From an uncultured Nioella sp. (GTDB lineage Bacteria > Pseudomonadota > Alphaproteobacteria > Rhodobacterales > Rhodobacteraceae): DNA of 64,000 nucleotides. The notes under the pieces are model-generated. The model worked only from the letters and a program-made list of their open reading frames with translations. It ran no database searches and had not been told where the DNA came from. Both the position numbers and the translations under genes were made by a program. The stretch is taken from NCBI GenBank assembly GCA_947495575.1, contig CANLZL010000005.1:1-64000 (forward strand). The letters run 5' to 3'. This document shows positions 44,551 to 53,411 of this stretch, one piece after another; the stretch's first letter is position 1, and every line of letters begins with the position of its first letter.

Positions 44551-46101
44551 ATGCTAGTGTCGCGAAAGACTCCCAAACCTTCATTCGCAGACAGTATTCG
44601 CGCGGCCATATCCCGGATCGAAGTTCTGGCCTTTTTCCCGCTACTAGGCCTGGCCGCCTTGTGGTGGGGCGAAACTGGCGGCATTCTGGCCACCTGTTTT
44701 CTACTGCCGGCACTGCTTGCCATTCAGGCCCTGCGACCAGCCCAATCTCGTGCTGGAAGCCCCGTCCAAAGGGACGGAAAAACCGGTTTGCCGATGCGCG
44801 AAGATTTTCTGACTGCGCTGGAGGCGATGATGCAATCGGCGACGGTGAAAGGCCGCTTTTCGGCCTGCCTCGTCATTGAAATCGACTATTTTTCCGATGT
44901 GTCGGCCCGGTGGGGCGCGCGCGCAACCGATGAACTGCTGAAACGCACCGCCGAACGATTAAGCGTTAGCCTACGTCACCGCGATGCCGTTGCAACGCTA
45001 AGCGACGGTCGCTTTGCAGTGGCCCTCGATCCAATGCCAACGGCCAAGCTGGATGTCATTCTTGCGCTGGTGGACAGGATACAGATTGCCTTGAGCGAAC
45101 CTGTCGCGATCGACGGGACTGCCATGCATCCGACTGTGTCAATTGGATTTGCAACGCCGGAACAATGCGACAATTGCGGGCCGGATGGCGTTTTGGACTC
45201 GGCCATGACCGCCCTTATGGATGCCCGCCGAAACGGACCATCAGGCATTCGCGGATTTTCAGAACAGCTCAAGACACGGTCCATTCGTAGGCATGGGTTG
45301 GTCGAGGAGGTTCGCGCTGCGCTGGATGCAGGAGACATCCGCCCATGGTTTCAACCTCAGGTGTCCTCCGACACTGGCGCGATCACAGGTTTTGAGGCGC
45401 TCGCGCGCTGGAAACATAAAGACGAAGGTGTTTTGACACCGCCCGACTTTTTGCCTGCCATTGAAGATGCAGGATTAATGTCGCGTCTGGGTGAAGTCAT
45501 TTTGGCCCAGTCTTTAAATGCCATCAAAGCCTGGGACAGCGCTGGATATTCCATCCCGTCTGTTTCCGTCAATTTTTCGGCAGAGGAACTGCGCGACCCA
45601 ACCCTTGCCGACCGGGTCAAATGGGAGGTGGACCGCTTCGACCTTGGCCCTACGCGCCTGACTGTCGAAATCCTTGAAACTGTCGCCGCGCAGTCCGAAG
45701 ATGACATCATCCTGAAAAATATCGACAGGCTCAGCACACATGGGTTTCACATCGACCTAGATGATTTTGGAACAGGCCAGAGCTCAATCGCCAATATTGC
45801 ACGTTTCAAAGTGAACCGGATCAAGATCGACCGTAGCTTTGTCACCAAATTGGATCAGGAACCGACCCAACGCGCAGTGGTTGCCGGCATTCTGGCATTG
45901 GCTGAACGGTTGGGTGTCTCAACCGTGGCCGAAGGGGTCGAGACGCAGGCCGAACAAAGCATCCTCGCGCAACTTGGCTGCGATCATCTGCAGGGCTACG
46001 GCCTGTCCCGGCCAATGCCTTTTGAGGATACGGTCGCATGGATTCGTGATCACCGCGCCAATGTTGCGAAAGCCCCCAATATCGGCCGTAGAGCAGGCTG
46101 A
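44551..46101 (+). CDS. GGDEF/EAL-domain protein, degenerate GGDEF
   Basis: 516 residues: an N-terminal membrane anchor (two hydrophobic segments, about 25-62), a GGDEF fold (70-235) whose signature is SDGRF (about 151-155) instead of GGDEF, and an EAL domain (about 250-505). The EAL part retains FEALARW (about 282), ETV, DDFGTG (about 404), IKIDRSF and EGVET (about 461). It therefore looks like an active c-di-GMP phosphodiesterase with a non-synthesising, perhaps GTP-sensing, GGDEF domain. Confidence 0.9.
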   Translation: MLVSRKTPKPSFADSIRAAISRIEVLAFFPLLGLAALWWGETGGILATCFLLPALLAIQALRPAQSRAGSPVQRDGKTGLPMREDFLTALEAMMQSATVKGRFSACLVIEIDYFSDVSARWGARATDELLKRTAERLSVSLRHRDAVATLSDGRFAVALDPMPTAKLDVILALVDRIQIALSEPVAIDGTAMHPTVSIGFATPEQCDNCGPDGVLDSAMTALMDARRNGPSGIRGFSEQLKTRSIRRHGLVEEVRAALDAGDIRPWFQPQVSSDTGAITGFEALARWKHKDEGVLTPPDFLPAIEDAGLMSRLGEVILAQSLNAIKAWDSAGYSIPSVSVNFSAEELRDPTLADRVKWEVDRFDLGPTRLTVEILETVAAQSEDDIILKNIDRLSTHGFHIDLDDFGTGQSSIANIARFKVNRIKIDRSFVTKLDQEPTQRAVVAGILALAERLGVSTVAEGVETQAEQSILAQLGCDHLQGYGLSRPMPFEDTVAWIRDHRANVAKAPNIGRRAG

Positions 46102-46221
46102 TTGGGGAAAAACACGGGTCCAATCCGCGTGCGGGGCGTTGTTTGGGGGAAAATGGCTTGACCTTTCCGGCCTTACTCTGTTGAACCTCCCTGACTTCAA
46201 ACAAGGTTGGATCCCCCGCAA

Positions 46222-48072
46222 ATGGAAGATCAGAACAGGAACCTCATTCTTGCCATGGCGCTGTCAATCGGCGTCATTCTCATCTGGAGCATCCTGTTCC
46301 CGCCGGAAATTCCGGCTGAGGATCCGGCCGCTGACCCCGCTGTTGTCCTGGCGGTTGATGAAAACGGCAACGAGATCGCCTTGACGCCACCGGCAGCCGA
46401 TGCCGCGACCGTGGCCAGCACCGAAGGTGCACAGCCAGTTCAAGCCGTAGAAACTGCACGGGTTGATATCGAAACCGACGCGTTGAGCGGCTCCATTGCT
46501 CTTACCGGCGGTCGGCTCGACGACCTTCTGTTGCGCGACTACTTCGAAACCCTGGATGACGACAGCCCGAACGTGCGCTTGCTGTCACCAGTTGGCGAAA
46601 GTGGCGCCTATTACGCGCTCTATGGTTGGTCGCCAGCAGGCGACCTGGCCTATGAGGACGTTCCAGGTGCTGAAACCCCTTGGGAAGTCGAAAGCGGCGA
46701 TGTTCTGACAGAGGCAACCCCGGTTACGCTTGTTTGGGACAATGGCAACGGCCTGATCTTCCGCCGGACAATCGAAGTTGACGAACACTTCCTTTTCACC
46801 ATAACGCAATCGGTGGAAAACACGACGGATGCTGAAGTGCGCCTTGCCCCCTATGGTATTGTTGCGCGCCACGGCCTGCCGGACGATCTGCAAAACTTCT
46901 TCATTCTGCATGAAGGCGTGGTGCAAAACTCTGACGGTAGTCTGAACGAGATCGATTATGACGGCGTGACCGAGCTGGATTTTGTCCAGCGTGAGGGCAG
47001 CCGCGCTGAGGTGACGGAAGTCACTGAGTCCGGCTGGATCGGATTTACAGACAAGTATTGGATGACCACGCTGGTGCCGGGCCAAAACCAGCCCTTTACC
47101 GCCGTCACCCGTTACGTTGAAGGCGCCGAGATTTACCAGACCGAAACCCGCCTTCCAACGGTTAGCGTGGCCCCGGGTGCGATCACCGAAAGCAGCACAC
47201 AGCTATTTGCCGGCGCTAAGGAATGGGAAACAATCCGCAACTACGAAAACGAAGAAGGCATCGACGGCTTCCTCGACTCGATTGACTGGGGTTGGTTCTA
47301 CTTCCTGACCAAGCCGATTTTCTGGTTGCTACATTACCTCAACGCCATGATCGGCAATATGGGTATCGCGATTATCGCGCTGACCATCCTGATTAAGGCA
47401 GCGCTCTTCCCATTGGCCTATAAATCCTATGTCTCGATGGCGCGGATGAAAGAACTTCAGCCGAAGATCGAAGAGCTGAAGGAAAAGGTAGGCGAGGACA
47501 AGCAGAAGCTGCAACAGGGCATGATGGAGCTCTATAAGAAGGAAAAGGTGAACCCCGCCGCAGGCTGTTTGCCGATCCTGATGCAGATCCCGATCTTCTT
47601 CTCGCTCTACAAGGTGATCTTCGTCACGCTGGAATTGCGCCATGCGCCGTTCTTTGGCTGGCTGAATGACTTGTCCGCACCGGACACGAGTTCGATCATC
47701 AACCTGTTTGGCCTATTGCCCAACGCCGCGCCCGAGCCCGGCACCATCATGGCACTGATCTTTATCGGCATCATGCCGCTCTTGCTTGGGATCTCGATGT
47801 GGCTGCAACAAAAGCTGAACCCGGCCCCCACCGATGCGACCCAGGCAATGATTTTTGCGTATATGCCTTGGGTCTTCATGTTCATGTTGGGCAGTTTTGC
47901 CAGCGGCCTGCTGGTCTACTGGATCACCAACAACACGATCACCTTTATTCAGCAATATACGATTATGCGTAGCCACGGGCATAAACCGGATGTTTTTGGC
48001 AATATCCGCCGAAGCCTGAGCCGGAAGAAACCGGCGGCAAATGATGCCGGGCCACCATCGGGGCGCAAATGA
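46222..48072 (+). CDS. yidC: Membrane protein insertase YidC
   Basis: 616 residues. An N-terminal membrane helix (NLILAMALSIGVILIWSILFPP) is followed by an acidic linker, a large periplasmic beta domain (about 75-330) and the conserved five-helix insertase core (KAALFPLAYKSYVSMARMKELQPKI, NPAAGCLPILMQIPIFFSLYKVI). The start at 46222 (MEDQNRNL) matches the family; a TTG five codons upstream is ignored. It overlaps the MOSC gene by ATGA. Confidence 0.96.
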   Translation: MEDQNRNLILAMALSIGVILIWSILFPPEIPAEDPAADPAVVLAVDENGNEIALTPPAADAATVASTEGAQPVQAVETARVDIETDALSGSIALTGGRLDDLLLRDYFETLDDDSPNVRLLSPVGESGAYYALYGWSPAGDLAYEDVPGAETPWEVESGDVLTEATPVTLVWDNGNGLIFRRTIEVDEHFLFTITQSVENTTDAEVRLAPYGIVARHGLPDDLQNFFILHEGVVQNSDGSLNEIDYDGVTELDFVQREGSRAEVTEVTESGWIGFTDKYWMTTLVPGQNQPFTAVTRYVEGAEIYQTETRLPTVSVAPGAITESSTQLFAGAKEWETIRNYENEEGIDGFLDSIDWGWFYFLTKPIFWLLHYLNAMIGNMGIAIIALTILIKAALFPLAYKSYVSMARMKELQPKIEELKEKVGEDKQKLQQGMMELYKKEKVNPAAGCLPILMQIPIFFSLYKVIFVTLELRHAPFFGWLNDLSAPDTSSIINLFGLLPNAAPEPGTIMALIFIGIMPLLLGISMWLQQKLNPAPTDATQAMIFAYMPWVFMFMLGSFASGLLVYWITNNTITFIQQYTIMRSHGHKPDVFGNIRRSLSRKKPAANDAGPPSGRK

Positions 48073-48803
48073 AGCTGATCTCGATCTGGCGCCATCCAAT
48101 CAAAGCGATTGGGCGGGAACCTCTAAGCTTCGCCGACCTTAGGGTCGGCGAAGTTTTATCTTTTGACCGTCGGTGGGCGGTAACGCATGACCGCACACGT
48201 GAGGCCGGACCGGGCTGGGCCAAGAAGGCCAATTTCTTGCGGGGCGTCTCTGGTCCCCAATTGATGGCAGTCGAGGCGTCCTTGGACGATTTCAGCGGCC
48301 GAATCCGGTTGACCCACCCCGATCGCCCCCCGCTTGAAGTGTCGCCTACCGATCACGCAGAAGCGATCGTTGAATGGCTTGACCCTTTATGGCCAGAAGA
48401 CCTGCCGCGCCCGACAGATGTATCGGAATGTGCGACCGGCTTTACCGATGTTCCCGATCCGTGGATCTCAATTGCCAGTGTCGCAGACCACAAAATGGTT
48501 GAGCAGAAACTCGGTTCCAGCCTTTCAATCCATCGTTGGCGGGCAAATTTGTGGGTCGAGGGGTTGGCCCCTTGGGAAACTCTTGATTTGCCAGGGAAAG
48601 GTCTGCGCATAGGCGTCACAGTACTTGAAGTGGCGCAACCGATTACACGGTGCAAGGCGACAATGGCAAACCCCGAAACCGGCCTGCGCGATGCAGACAC
48701 GCTTGGCGCATTGCGTGAGTTTGGCCATCAGGAATTTGGCGTTTACGCCAGGGTGATCGAGGGCGGAGAAATTTCGCCCGGCGATCCCGTTGAGGTGCAC
48801 TGA
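48069..48803 (+). CDS. MOSC-domain protein
   Basis: 244 residues of a MOSC (molybdenum cofactor sulfurase C-terminal) protein, with an N-terminal beta barrel part (WRHPIKAIGREPL, WAVTHD) and RWRANLWVEG, RCKATMANPETGLRD, FGVYARVIEGGEISPGDPV. Such proteins bind Mo cofactor and can deliver sulfur or reduce N-hydroxylated substrates; the conserved Cys is in TRCKAT. It sits between yidC and engB, coupled to yidC. Confidence 0.87.
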   Translation: MKLISIWRHPIKAIGREPLSFADLRVGEVLSFDRRWAVTHDRTREAGPGWAKKANFLRGVSGPQLMAVEASLDDFSGRIRLTHPDRPPLEVSPTDHAEAIVEWLDPLWPEDLPRPTDVSECATGFTDVPDPWISIASVADHKMVEQKLGSSLSIHRWRANLWVEGLAPWETLDLPGKGLRIGVTVLEVAQPITRCKATMANPETGLRDADTLGALREFGHQEFGVYARVIEGGEISPGDPVEVH

Positions 48804-48804
48804 A

Positions 48805-49455
48805 ATGGAAATCCCCTTCCCCGTTGTCGAAGAACCAGACGCGTTCACATTGGAAAAAGGTCGCAAGCTTTTTGCAGGCGAAACCGATTTTCTGAAGGGT
48901 GTGGTTGCGATGGACGGAATGCCGCCCGATGACCGCATCGAAGTCTGTTTCGCAGGACGCTCAAACGTTGGAAAATCCACGCTGATCAATGCGGTCACGG
49001 GGCGCAAAGCGCTGGCCCGCGCATCCAATACACCCGGGCGCACCCAAGAGATCAACTTCTTCACCGCGGGTGATGAGCACTATTTGGTCGACCTGCCGGG
49101 CTACGGCTTTGCCAATGCGCCCGTCAATGTAGTTGAGAAATGGCAGCGTCTGCTCAAGGCTTATCTGTCCGGTCGGGCCAACCTACGCCGCGCCTTTGTG
49201 CTGATCGACAGCCGCCATGGCGTGAAAAAAGTCGACGAAGAGATCATGACCCTCTTGGACAAATCCGCCGTGCCGTTTCAGGTCGTGCTGACCAAGTCCG
49301 ACAAGGTTAAGGAAAAAGACCGCGCGAAGGTTTTGGATCAGGTGCGCAGCAAACTGAACAAACACCCGGCTGCCTATCCTGAACTTGTCGTGACCTCATC
49401 CGAGAAGGGTTGGGGCGTGCCTACACTGCGCGCGATCATCGCGGGCATCGTCTGA
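48805..49455 (+). CDS. engB: Ribosome biogenesis GTPase EngB/YsxC
   Basis: 216 residues of the TRAFAC-class EngB GTPase needed for late 50S assembly: GRSNVGKSTLINAVTG (G1), DLPGYGFA (G3), TKSDKVKEKDR (G4) and SSEKGWG (G5). The ATG at 48805 lies 1 base after the MOSC stop; a TTG upstream in frame is not needed. Confidence 0.95.
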   Translation: MEIPFPVVEEPDAFTLEKGRKLFAGETDFLKGVVAMDGMPPDDRIEVCFAGRSNVGKSTLINAVTGRKALARASNTPGRTQEINFFTAGDEHYLVDLPGYGFANAPVNVVEKWQRLLKAYLSGRANLRRAFVLIDSRHGVKKVDEEIMTLLDKSAVPFQVVLTKSDKVKEKDRAKVLDQVRSKLNKHPAAYPELVVTSSEKGWGVPTLRAIIAGIV

Positions 49456-49518
49456 GGCCTTGAGGCGCGCGGTTTGTCCCGATAACACGGGGAACAGATC
49501 ACACCCGGGCCTGACCAG

Positions 49519-50385
49519 ATGAAACAGCAGATTACCATGACCAAGCGCGACTTTGCCGCCACCGCCCTCACCCTTTCCGAAGCCCTGCCCTATATGCAGC
49601 GCTACACGGACGCGATTGTTGTCATCAAATTTGGCGGCCATGCCATGGGCGACGATGACGCGATGGCCAGTTTCGCACGCGACATCGTGTTGATGCAGCA
49701 GGTGGGTGCCAACCCGGTGATCGTGCATGGCGGCGGACCAATGATCAACGAGATGCTGGGTAAACTTGGTGTCGAGTCAGAATTCGTCGACGGAAAACGT
49801 GTGACAGACGCGGCCACGGTTGAAGTTGTCGAAATGGTTTTGTCGGGCCGTGTGAACAAGCGCATCGTGCAAGCGATAAATTCGCAAGGCGGCAAAGCTG
49901 TAGGCCTCTCTGGCAAAGACGCAAACCTGATGGTCTGCGACCCAGCTGACCCCAAACTGGGCTTTGTGGGTGAACCGGTAGAAGTGACCCCCGATGTTCT
50001 GCACAAATTGTTCGAAGCCAACATCATCCCCGTAATTGCCCCGATTGGCGCAGGCCGCGATGGCGAGACGTTCAACGTCAATGGAGATACAGCCGCAGGC
50101 GCCATTGCAGCAGCGTTGAAAGCTGATCGCTTGTTGTTGCTGACGGATGTAGCAGGTGTGAAAAATGCCGACGGCAAAGTCGTGACCGAACTTTCTGCGA
50201 TGGAAGTTGAAGCGATGACCAAAGATGGCACCATCGCTGGTGGAATGATCCCTAAAACGGATACAGCCGTGAAAGCGGCCCGTGGTGGCGTTCGCGCTGT
50301 TGTCATTCTCGATGGTCGCGCGCCCAATGCCGTGTTGCTGGAGCTGTTCACCGATCACGGTGCAGGCAGCATGATCCGCGCCTGA
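49519..50385 (+). CDS. argB: Acetylglutamate kinase
   Basis: 288 residues of ArgB, which phosphorylates N-acetylglutamate in arginine synthesis. [34 protein letters not shown] and [18 protein letters not shown]-like [21 protein letters not shown] are diagnostic. No ribosome site is obvious at 49519; an in-frame ATG at 49537 is also possible. Confidence 0.94.
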   Translation: MKQQITMTKRDFAATALTLSEALPYMQRYTDAIVVIKFGGHAMGDDDAMASFARDIVLMQQVGANPVIVHGGGPMINEMLGKLGVESEFVDGKRVTDAATVEVVEMVLSGRVNKRIVQAINSQGGKAVGLSGKDANLMVCDPADPKLGFVGEPVEVTPDVLHKLFEANIIPVIAPIGAGRDGETFNVNGDTAAGAIAAALKADRLLLLTDVAGVKNADGKVVTELSAMEVEAMTKDGTIAGGMIPKTDTAVKAARGGVRAVVILDGRAPNAVLLELFTDHGAGSMIRA

Positions 50386-50424
50386 GGCTTGCCTCGGCGC
50401 GCGGGCGCGGGCAGGGTCCGATTC

Positions 50425-51078
50425 ATGACCTATGCAGAGATCGCGGCCTTGGCCGGAGCCCATCATCTGGATGTTTTTGGCGGCTTCCATCCGTTGGACA
50501 ACGATGGGACACCCGATGGCACTGGCACTGTTGTCCTCTTCGCCCCGCGGGAGCCGGGATTTTGGGCGCATGTGTCAGGAGAAGCGGAATTTCAGGATAA
50601 CACGCCTGACCCGATTGATCGTTGGTCGACGCGAGCCATTTGCGACATTGCGCAACGATGTGGCGGAGCGGCGCTTTTCCCATTCGGTGGTCCACCCTAC
50701 CAACCGTTCATAAAATGGGCCGAGCGCACCGGTCGTGCGTGGGTCAGCCCCGTAGGCATGTTGGTGCATGAGGTTGCAGGCCTCATGATCTCGATCAGGG
50801 GCGCAGTCGCTTTAACGGCTCGCCTGGATCTGCCTGATGTGCCCGACAGCCCGCCCTGTCAGGAATGCGACCAGCCTTGCCTGACGGCCTGCCCCGTCGG
50901 TGCACTAGGGGCCGAGAAACTTTATGATGTTCCTGCTTGCCACGACCACCTAGCCACTGATGCCGGACAGGATTGTATGACAGGCGGCTGTCTTGCCCGC
51001 CGCGCCTGCCCTGTCAGCCAAAGCTTCGGTCGCTTGCCCGCCCAATCCGCCCATCACATGAGGCATTTTCACAGATGA
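50425..51078 (+). CDS. Ferredoxin-like 4Fe-4S protein
   Basis: About 217 residues: an N-terminal part with HLDVFGGFHP and FAPREPGFW, then a C-terminal cluster motif CQECDQPCLTACPVGAL, with more Cys at CHDH, CMTGGCLARRACP. This arrangement resembles the cluster domain of QueG-like proteins without the rest. Two clusters are possible. Its end overlaps the SixA-like gene. Confidence 0.78.
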   Translation: MTYAEIAALAGAHHLDVFGGFHPLDNDGTPDGTGTVVLFAPREPGFWAHVSGEAEFQDNTPDPIDRWSTRAICDIAQRCGGAALFPFGGPPYQPFIKWAERTGRAWVSPVGMLVHEVAGLMISIRGAVALTARLDLPDVPDSPPCQECDQPCLTACPVGALGAEKLYDVPACHDHLATDAGQDCMTGGCLARRACPVSQSFGRLPAQSAHHMRHFHR

Positions 51079-51581
51079 CCCGGACCCTGGTTCTGATCCG
51101 CCACGCAAAGTCCAGCTGGGATGATCCCAACCAATCTGATCATGACCGTCCCCTGAACAGGCGCGGGCGCAACGCGGCACCCAAAATTGGTGCTTGGCTG
51201 GCGGCACAAGGTATCACGCCGGATGAAGCGTTGGTATCAAGTGCCGTGCGTACTCAGGAGACATGGGCCCTGATCGCCCCCACCTTAGAAAGCGCCCCGG
51301 ATCGGGTGTCCGATAGACGGCTCTATTTGGCGCACCCGTCTGAGATGATGGCCCGACTACAAAAAGCGACAGGGGCATGCGTCGTTATGGTGGCCCATAA
51401 TCCCGGTACGGCGTCCTTGGCACGCGCGTTGGTCGTGGCCCCCCCGCCCCATCCGGGATTTGGACATTATCCCACTGCCGCGACATCGATCATCGATTTC
51501 CCAATAGACCATTGGGCAGCGCTTGAACCCGGCACGGGTCAGGTGCGTGCCTTTATTGTGCCGCGTGATCTTGATGTCTGA
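51075..51581 (+). CDS. SixA-like histidine phosphatase
   Basis: 168 residues of the phosphoglycerate-mutase superfamily: LVLIRHAKSSWDDP carries the phospho-accepting His, NRRGRNAAPKIG and SSAVRTQET follow, and VMVAHNPG has the second His. Short SixA-type members dephosphorylate His in phosphorelay proteins. It overlaps both neighbours (ATGA with the ferredoxin-like gene, 8 bp with the next). Confidence 0.87.
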   Translation: MTRTLVLIRHAKSSWDDPNQSDHDRPLNRRGRNAAPKIGAWLAAQGITPDEALVSSAVRTQETWALIAPTLESAPDRVSDRRLYLAHPSEMMARLQKATGACVVMVAHNPGTASLARALVVAPPPHPGFGHYPTAATSIIDFPIDHWAALEPGTGQVRAFIVPRDLDV

Positions 51582-51855
51582 GGACCGAGGCAGCGCAATT
51601 GACCTCTGCCTGGCGGCCTTGGCAGATGCCAAGCGTCGCGATCTACTGCGCATTCTGTCTGGAAAGCCCATGTCGATTGAAGAGCTTCATTCCGCAATGG
51701 GTGTTGGCCCACATCAACTGCGAAATTTGATCACACCGTTGCTGATCGCAGACTTGATTGTTGAGGTTGCGGATGGCCGATACCAGGCCGATGCGGTGGT
51801 TCTACAGGAGTTGGTTACATGGGTTCAAATGCTGGCAGCGGATGCGACGCGTTAG
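51574..51855 (+). CDS. Small winged-helix (ArsR-like) regulator
   Basis: 93 residues: LCLAALADAKRRDLLRILSGKPMSIEELHSAMGVGPHQLRNLITPLLIADLIVEVADGRYQ follows the ArsR winged-helix plan, with an unusual PHQLRNLITPL recognition helix. The start overlaps the end of the SixA-like gene. No metal site is visible. Confidence 0.72.
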   Translation: MSEDRGSAIDLCLAALADAKRRDLLRILSGKPMSIEELHSAMGVGPHQLRNLITPLLIADLIVEVADGRYQADAVVLQELVTWVQMLAADATR

Positions 51856-51859
51856 GCCC

Positions 51860-52465
51860 TCAGGCCCGACTGACCAACAAACGAAGGCCCAAGAACCCGA
51901 GAACTCCGGCGGCACAGCGATCAGTATATAGCTTGGCCGCCAGATAGGCGCGGCTAATGGCCTGACGGCTCATCCCAAAGGAAAGGGCCGTGTAAAACGC
52001 AAGCTCCATCACCAACTGGTTGCCCGCGATCAATAGATTCTGCCCCAAGGTCATATCTGCCGGAAAGATTACAACCAATACTGCCGCCGCGAAAAGCACT
52101 GATTTCGGGTTCAGCGCATTGACCATCATGCCCTGACGAAATGCCCGGGTGGCCGGGCGATCCACCTTCGCAATCGGGTCACGCGCCCCCCGCCACATGC
52201 TGTAGGCAACATAGATCAGGTATACCGCGCCAATCGTTTTCACCGCGACATAGGCCCAAGGGAAGAGCGTAAAGACCGCATCTAGCCCCAAAAGCGCTGA
52301 CAGCGTCCAGATGGAGGCCATCAGGCCAAGACCCATCCCAAGCGCAACCCCTGCCCGATTGCCCGCCGACAAAGTTGTTTGCACCGTCATCAGAAAGGCA
52401 GGGCCTGGGCTGATCATTGCGGCGACAAGGGCCGTGTTGAAGGCGAGAATATGCGATAATTCCAT
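51860..52465 (-). CDS. LysE-family amino-acid exporter
   Basis: 201 residues and about six membrane helices of the LysE/RhtB family, with the signature ALVAAMISPGPAFLMTVQTTLSAGNRAGVALGMGLG and FRQGMMVNALNPKSVLFAAAVLVVIF. The start at 52465 has GGGGATCA as ribosome site; earlier starts run into the aap terminator. The substrate may be an amino acid or homoserine lactone. Confidence 0.87.
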   Translation of the reverse strand: MELSHILAFNTALVAAMISPGPAFLMTVQTTLSAGNRAGVALGMGLGLMASIWTLSALLGLDAVFTLFPWAYVAVKTIGAVYLIYVAYSMWRGARDPIAKVDRPATRAFRQGMMVNALNPKSVLFAAAVLVVIFPADMTLGQNLLIAGNQLVMELAFYTALSFGMSRQAISRAYLAAKLYTDRCAAGVLGFLGLRLLVSRA

Positions 52466-52553
52466 AAGTGATCCCCATTTAACATTGGCCAGTTTTGCGG
52501 CGCGGCGGCGCACAGTCAATGACCCAAAAAATGAATTGACCCAAAAAGAAAAA

Positions 52554-52582
52554 GGCCCGCGAAGCGCATAACTTCGCGGGCC
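52554..52582 (-). terminator. Rho-independent terminator of the aap operon
   Basis: An 11-bp perfect stem GGCCCGCGAAG/CTTCGCGGGCC with a seven-base loop lies 22 bp after the aapP stop. Read on the minus strand it is followed by a T tract (TTTCTTTTT). Confidence 0.9.
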
Positions 52583-52604
52583 CTTATTGTTGAAAATCTT
52601 GTGC

Positions 52605-53399
52605 TTAGTGGCCCAGAATCTGGCTGAGGAACAGTTTGGTCCGTTCGCTCTTCGGATTGGTGAAGAACTCTTCCGGCTCGTTCTGTTCAACGATCTGGCC
52701 TGCATCCATAAAGATGACACGGTTGGCGACCTGACGGGCAAAGCCCATCTCGTGCGTCACACAAAGCATAGTCATGCCTTCCTCGGCCAGTTGGATCATA
52801 GTGTCGAGCACCTCTTTGATCATCTCGGGGTCAAGCGCAGAGGTGGGTTCGTCAAAGAGCATGATCCGTGGCCGCATGCAAAGCGAGCGGGCGATCGCCA
52901 CACGCTGTTGCTGACCACCCGAAAGCTGACCAGGGTATTTGTTGGCCTGATCGGGGATCTTGACCTTTTCCAGGAAATACATCGCTGTTTCTTCGGCTTC
53001 CCTCTTGGGTGTCTTGCGAACCCAGATTGGTGCAAGCGTGCAGTTTTCCAAAATCGTCAGATGCGGGAAAAGGTTAAAGTGCTGGAAACACATGCCAACC
53101 TCGGACCGGATCTTGTCGATGTTTTTCAGGTCGTTTGATAGCTCTGTGCCATCAACCACGATCTTGCCTTGCTGGTGTTCCTCCAGCGCGTTGATGCACC
53201 GGATCAGCGTCGACTTGCCAGACCCAGAGGGCCCAGCAATAACGATGCGTTCACCGCGTTGCACGGTCAGGTCGATATCTTTCAGCACATGGAACGTTCC
53301 GTACCATTTGTTCATGCCGTTGATTTCGATGGCGACCTCATCCGAGACCTGCATCTTTGAGCGGTCGATTTCACGTTCAGTTACGATAGCGTCAGACAT
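52605..53399 (-). CDS. aapP: General L-amino acid ABC transporter ATP-binding protein
   Basis: 264 residues of an amino-acid-type ABC ATPase, probably AapP/BztD: Walker [11 protein letters not shown], signature [15 protein letters not shown], Walker [17 protein letters not shown] and the H loop VTHEMGFA. It energises uptake through AapQ and AapM. It lies 12 bp after aapM. Confidence 0.94.
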   Translation of the reverse strand: MSDAIVTEREIDRSKMQVSDEVAIEINGMNKWYGTFHVLKDIDLTVQRGERIVIAGPSGSGKSTLIRCINALEEHQQGKIVVDGTELSNDLKNIDKIRSEVGMCFQHFNLFPHLTILENCTLAPIWVRKTPKREAEETAMYFLEKVKIPDQANKYPGQLSGGQQQRVAIARSLCMRPRIMLFDEPTSALDPEMIKEVLDTMIQLAEEGMTMLCVTHEMGFARQVANRVIFMDAGQIVEQNEPEEFFTNPKSERTKLFLSQILGH

Positions 53400-53411
53400 T
53401 TAAACGCCTCC

